Source: Luethyella okanaganae
GTDB taxonomy: Bacteria > Actinomycetota > Actinomycetes > Actinomycetales > Microbacteriaceae
Length of the DNA stretch: 64,000 nt
NCBI RefSeq assembly: GCF_042660285.1
Contig: NZ_JBHSTP010000002.1
Coordinates: 372,001 to 436,000, forward strand
Direction: 5' to 3'
The notes below the pieces were generated by a model. The model was not told the origin of the DNA and did not search any database. It was given only the letters and a program-made list of their open reading frames with translations. This document shows positions 61,670-64,000 of this stretch, one piece after another. Both the position numbers and the translations under genes were made by a program. The number at the start of each line of letters is the position of its first letter. Positions within the stretch are counted from its first letter, which is position 1.

Positions 61670-62730
61670 GCCTGTGCGATCGACCGCCCGGCCTCCGGGC
61701 TTCCGGCCTCGGGCGAGGCGTCGTGCGCGGGAAGGTCGATCACGAGATCGACACCCGTCTCGAGTCGCGCACCCGGCGCGAGCGCGCGCAGCAGCCCGGC
61801 GCCGCGAGCACTCGCACGGCCATGGATGGTCGGCACGGTCGCGGGTTCCACGCCGAGCACGTAGTGGCCCGGCTCGGCCACTCGCCACTGGAACAGCCCC
61901 CGCAGCACGGCGGCGTCGAACCCGACGCGCACGCGCAGTCCGCTCGGACTCTCGATCGCGACCTCGACGAGCCCAGCCGGGGGCAGATCGTGCGCGAAGA
62001 CCTGTTCAGGATAGGGGATCGCGGCCTCGGAGAAGGTCTCCCAGGATGCGAGGCCCCCTGCCGCGGTCTCGTCGCGAGGGCGCACCGCGGCGGCGGGGCT
62101 GCGCAGCTGGGTGCCGGCGTCGACGAGCGGCCAGCCGAAGTTCAGGTGGTAGAGCACCATGGGCTCGACCGGCGAGGCCCCCCGGTTGACGATCGTGTCG
62201 GCCACGCGCAGACGCCTTGCGCCGAGCGGGGTGCTGATGCGCCGCCGCAGCTCGAGGTGGGAGCCGAGCACGGTCGCCTCATGGACGATGCCCTCGACGA
62301 CGATCTCGCCCGCAGTCACCTCGGTGCGCGTCACCTGCGCCGAGATGCCGGAATAGCGACCGTGCATAGGATGCTGCTCGCCGTCGTCGACCGCGGGTGG
62401 CCCGACGTTCAGCAGGCCACAGGTTGTCAGCAGCCCACCACCGAACGCGCGGAGCCAGCCGCGCCCGTCGACGTCACCCGAGTGCAGCCGGGGAAAGCCG
62501 ACCGGTGAGATCCACGCGAGCGGGATCCCCGCGATCCGCACCTGTCCGAGGTCGAGACCGCGGTCGGGCAACACATCGATCTCGAGCTCGCCGTTGACGA
62601 TGCGCAGGCGCCGAGCGCCGGCATCCGGCCCATCCGTGCGGACCGACGACTCGATCGCGACGGCCTGCGCAGGTGCGCCCATGCGCGCCATGGCCTCGTC
62701 GATCGGCCGGCCGTAAAGCAGCTCCGTCAT
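61666..62730 (-). CDS. DUF4432 aldose-1-epimerase-like protein
   Basis: The 354-residue protein belongs to the galactose-mutarotase-like superfamily: LEIDVLPDRGLDLGQVRIAG, WLRAFGGGLLTTCGL, MHGRYSGISAQ, LYHLNFGWPLVD and YVLGVEPATVP. DUF4432 members sit in sugar operons and are thought to be mutarotases or sugar epimerases. It is divergent from the aldolase gene across an operator-bearing gap, so the two are likely co-regulated. Confidence 0.85.
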   Translation of the reverse strand: MTELLYGRPIDEAMARMGAPAQAVAIESSVRTDGPDAGARRLRIVNGELEIDVLPDRGLDLGQVRIAGIPLAWISPVGFPRLHSGDVDGRGWLRAFGGGLLTTCGLLNVGPPAVDDGEQHPMHGRYSGISAQVTRTEVTAGEIVVEGIVHEATVLGSHLELRRRISTPLGARRLRVADTIVNRGASPVEPMVLYHLNFGWPLVDAGTQLRSPAAAVRPRDETAAGGLASWETFSEAAIPYPEQVFAHDLPPAGLVEVAIESPSGLRVRVGFDAAVLRGLFQWRVAEPGHYVLGVEPATVPTIHGRASARGAGLLRALAPGARLETGVDLVIDLPAHDASPEAGSPEAGRSIAQA

Positions 62731-62839
62731 GAGCGCAGTCCCCCTCTCGTCGCGGACGCTCTCTTCTCACGTACGCAGCATCACCGTAGCAGCGTCGGCG
62801 ACGCGTCCCGCCGCCATCGACGCATCCCTCGATCGGGAG

Positions 62840-62869
62840 TTGACAACGTTGTCTCGACATCCGCATACT
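62840..62869 (+). promoter_or_regulatory. Promoter with LacI-type operator upstream of aldolase gene
   Basis: TTGACA (62840-62845) and CATACT (62864-62869) are 18 bp apart. The palindrome TTGACAACGTTGTCTC (62840-62855) covers the -35 box, so a bound repressor would block it. The start codon lies about 50 bp downstream. Confidence 0.65.
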
Positions 62870-62920
62870 GTCTGCGGGTGCAGAGCTGCGCCGTCATCAC
62901 GAGCTATCGGAACGCACTCC

Positions 62921-63760
62921 ATGTCGAAGTATCGCCTCAACCGCCTCTTCAACGCCCAGTCCGGTCGCGCCCTGGACGTCGCCGTCGACCACGGCGCCTT
63001 CCATGAGCACTCGTTCATCACCGGAATCGAGGACATGGCCCAGACGGTCTCGACCCTCGTGGACGCCGGTCCCGACGCGATCCAGCTGACCCTCGGTCAG
63101 GCGCCGCTGCTGCAGTCCGTCCCTGGCAAGAAGAAGCCGGGCCTGGTGCTACGCACCGACATCGCGAACGTCTACAACGATCCGCTGGAATCGCCGCTGC
63201 ACAGCATCCATGTGCCCGACGCGATCGAGATCGCCGTGCGCCTCGACGCGGTCGCGGTCTGCGTCAACCTGCTCGACCTGCCCGGCCACCCAGAGGTGCG
63301 CGAGCAGTGCATCCGCTCGATCCTCGCCTTGCGCAGTGACGCCGAGCGCTTTGGCATGCCGCTCATGATCGAGCCGCTCGTGATGCAGACCAAGCCGGGT
63401 TCCGGCGGGTACGGCGTCGACGGCGACACGAACAAGATCGTCACGCTCGTTCGTCAGGCGCGCGAGCTGGGCGCCGACCTCATCAAGGCCGACCCCACCG
63501 ACGACATCGCCGACTACCACCTCGTCGTCCAGGCTGCAGCCGACACCCCCGTGCTCGTGCGCGGCGGCGGACGCGTCGACGACCGCACGCTCCTCGAGCG
63601 CACGCAGGCCGTCCTCGCCCAGGGTGCCAGCGGCATCGTGTACGGGCGCAACGTCATCCAGCATCCGAACCCCGCCGGAATCATCGCAGCGCTCATGGCC
63701 GTCGTGCATGAGGGCGCGAGCGTCGACGACGCCGTCGCGTTGATCGGAGGAACCCGATGA
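62921..63760 (+). CDS. DhnA/FbaB-type class I aldolase
   Basis: The 279-residue TIM-barrel protein of the DeoC/FbaB/LacD superfamily has ALDVAVDHGAFHEHSFITGI at the first strand, PDAIQLTLGQAPLLQ, MPLMIEPLVMQTKPGSGGYG, the likely Schiff-base lysine in GADLIKADPTDD, and the phosphate-binding end VLVRGGGRVDDR with GASGIVYGRNVIQHPNP. It probably cleaves a ketose (bis)phosphate different from that used by the LacD-like enzyme. Its stop overlaps the next gene's ATG. Confidence 0.87.
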   Translation: MSKYRLNRLFNAQSGRALDVAVDHGAFHEHSFITGIEDMAQTVSTLVDAGPDAIQLTLGQAPLLQSVPGKKKPGLVLRTDIANVYNDPLESPLHSIHVPDAIEIAVRLDAVAVCVNLLDLPGHPEVREQCIRSILALRSDAERFGMPLMIEPLVMQTKPGSGGYGVDGDTNKIVTLVRQARELGADLIKADPTDDIADYHLVVQAAADTPVLVRGGGRVDDRTLLERTQAVLAQGASGIVYGRNVIQHPNPAGIIAALMAVVHEGASVDDAVALIGGTR

Positions 63761-64000
63761 CCGCGCAGCGCGTCAACGTCGGCATCATCGGCGGCGGCCT
63801 CATGGGCCGAGAGATCGCGGCCGCGATCCGCCGCTGGCCCGCTCTCATCGACCACCCCGCCGATCCGCAGCTGGTCGCGGTGTGCGACATCAACCCGGCA
63901 GCGCTGGAATGGTTCGACCGGATCGACTCGGTGCGACTGACCACGACCGACTACACCGAACTGCTCGCCGATCCAGACATCGACGTCGTCTATATCGCGG
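63757..64000 (+). CDS. Gfo/Idh/MocA-family oxidoreductase (3' end outside window)
   Basis: Eighty-one codons are visible, beginning MTAQRVNVGIIGGGLMGREI, a Rossmann nucleotide-binding loop, then QLVAVCDINPAALEWF and LLADPDIDVVYIA. This is the N-terminus of NAD(P)-dependent sugar/inositol dehydrogenases of the Gfo/Idh/MocA family. It overlaps the aldolase gene by ATGA and continues beyond the window. Its substrate is unknown. Confidence 0.9.
   Translation, partial: MTAQRVNVGIIGGGLMGREIAAAIRRWPALIDHPADPQLVAVCDINPAALEWFDRIDSVRLTTTDYTELLADPDIDVVYIA

Noticed and set aside
1..64000. tRNA, rRNA, CRISPR array or prophage
   Set aside because: Reading through the gaps I saw no cloverleaf-like tRNA, no rRNA segment, no regularly spaced repeats of CRISPR size and no phage gene block. 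A covariance-model search would be the decisive check.

Overview
The window is GC-rich throughout, with frequent GTG starts and many ATGA or GTGA stop/start overlaps. It also carries surface proteins with LPGTG and LAATG sorting signals, DUF2510 and DUF6153 proteins, and a bacterial NHEJ pair (Ku and a three-domain LigD). Together these point to the chromosome of a high-GC actinobacterium, most likely Microbacteriaceae or a close relative. That taxonomic placement is inference. I found no tRNA, rRNA or CRISPR array.

Layout. (1) 1-7.5 kb: the C-terminal part of a giant secreted GH92 alpha-mannosidase anchored to the wall, convergent with an adhesin-like surface protein. (2) 8-11.5 kb: a LuxR-type two-component system and a glycerate kinase. 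(3) 11.9-18.3 kb: DUF305 and DUF6153 envelope proteins, a MerR regulator with a textbook 19-bp-spacer promoter, and a heterodimeric ABC exporter. (4) 18.5-25.6 kb: an ECF sigma / membrane anti-sigma-like / I36-inhibitor-like operon, insertion-sequence debris, a TauE permease, a membrane-anchored HExxH protein, a DUF2510 membrane protein and Ku.

(5) 25.7-43.4 kb is a catabolic island built around histidine utilisation. The hut genes lie on the minus strand (hutH-aminotransferase, then hutU-M20 amidohydrolase-hutF-hutI). A divergent plus-strand operon encodes two alcohol-type dehydrogenases, a histidinol-dehydrogenase homologue, an FMN alpha-hydroxyacid oxidase and an IclR regulator. An SsuABC/TauABC-type importer is co-transcribed with an odd aminoglycoside-phosphotransferase-fold protein. 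Similar sequence motifs recur upstream of three of these units. The island could feed histidinol or imidazole alcohols/lactates into the Hut pathway. A sulfonate (DHPS-like) pathway is the main alternative.

(6) 43.7-46.4 kb: LigD. (7) 46.7-64 kb is a sugar/polyol island. It holds two SDR or polyol dehydrogenases, a P-loop kinase with an FrcABC/RbsABC-like importer, a LacI repressor, two class I aldolases, two paralogous FGGY kinases, a PfkB kinase, a fused P-loop-kinase/HAD protein, a mannose-6-phosphate-isomerase-like enzyme, a DUF4432 epimerase and the start of a Gfo/Idh/MocA dehydrogenase. Two operator families mark its promoters: TGACACCGGTGTCA-like and TTGACAACGTTGTC-like palindromes, both with the central CG typical of LacI-family sites. 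A plausible scheme oxidises a polyol to a ketose, phosphorylates it (FGGY, then PfkB) and splits the bisphosphate with the LacD-like aldolase.
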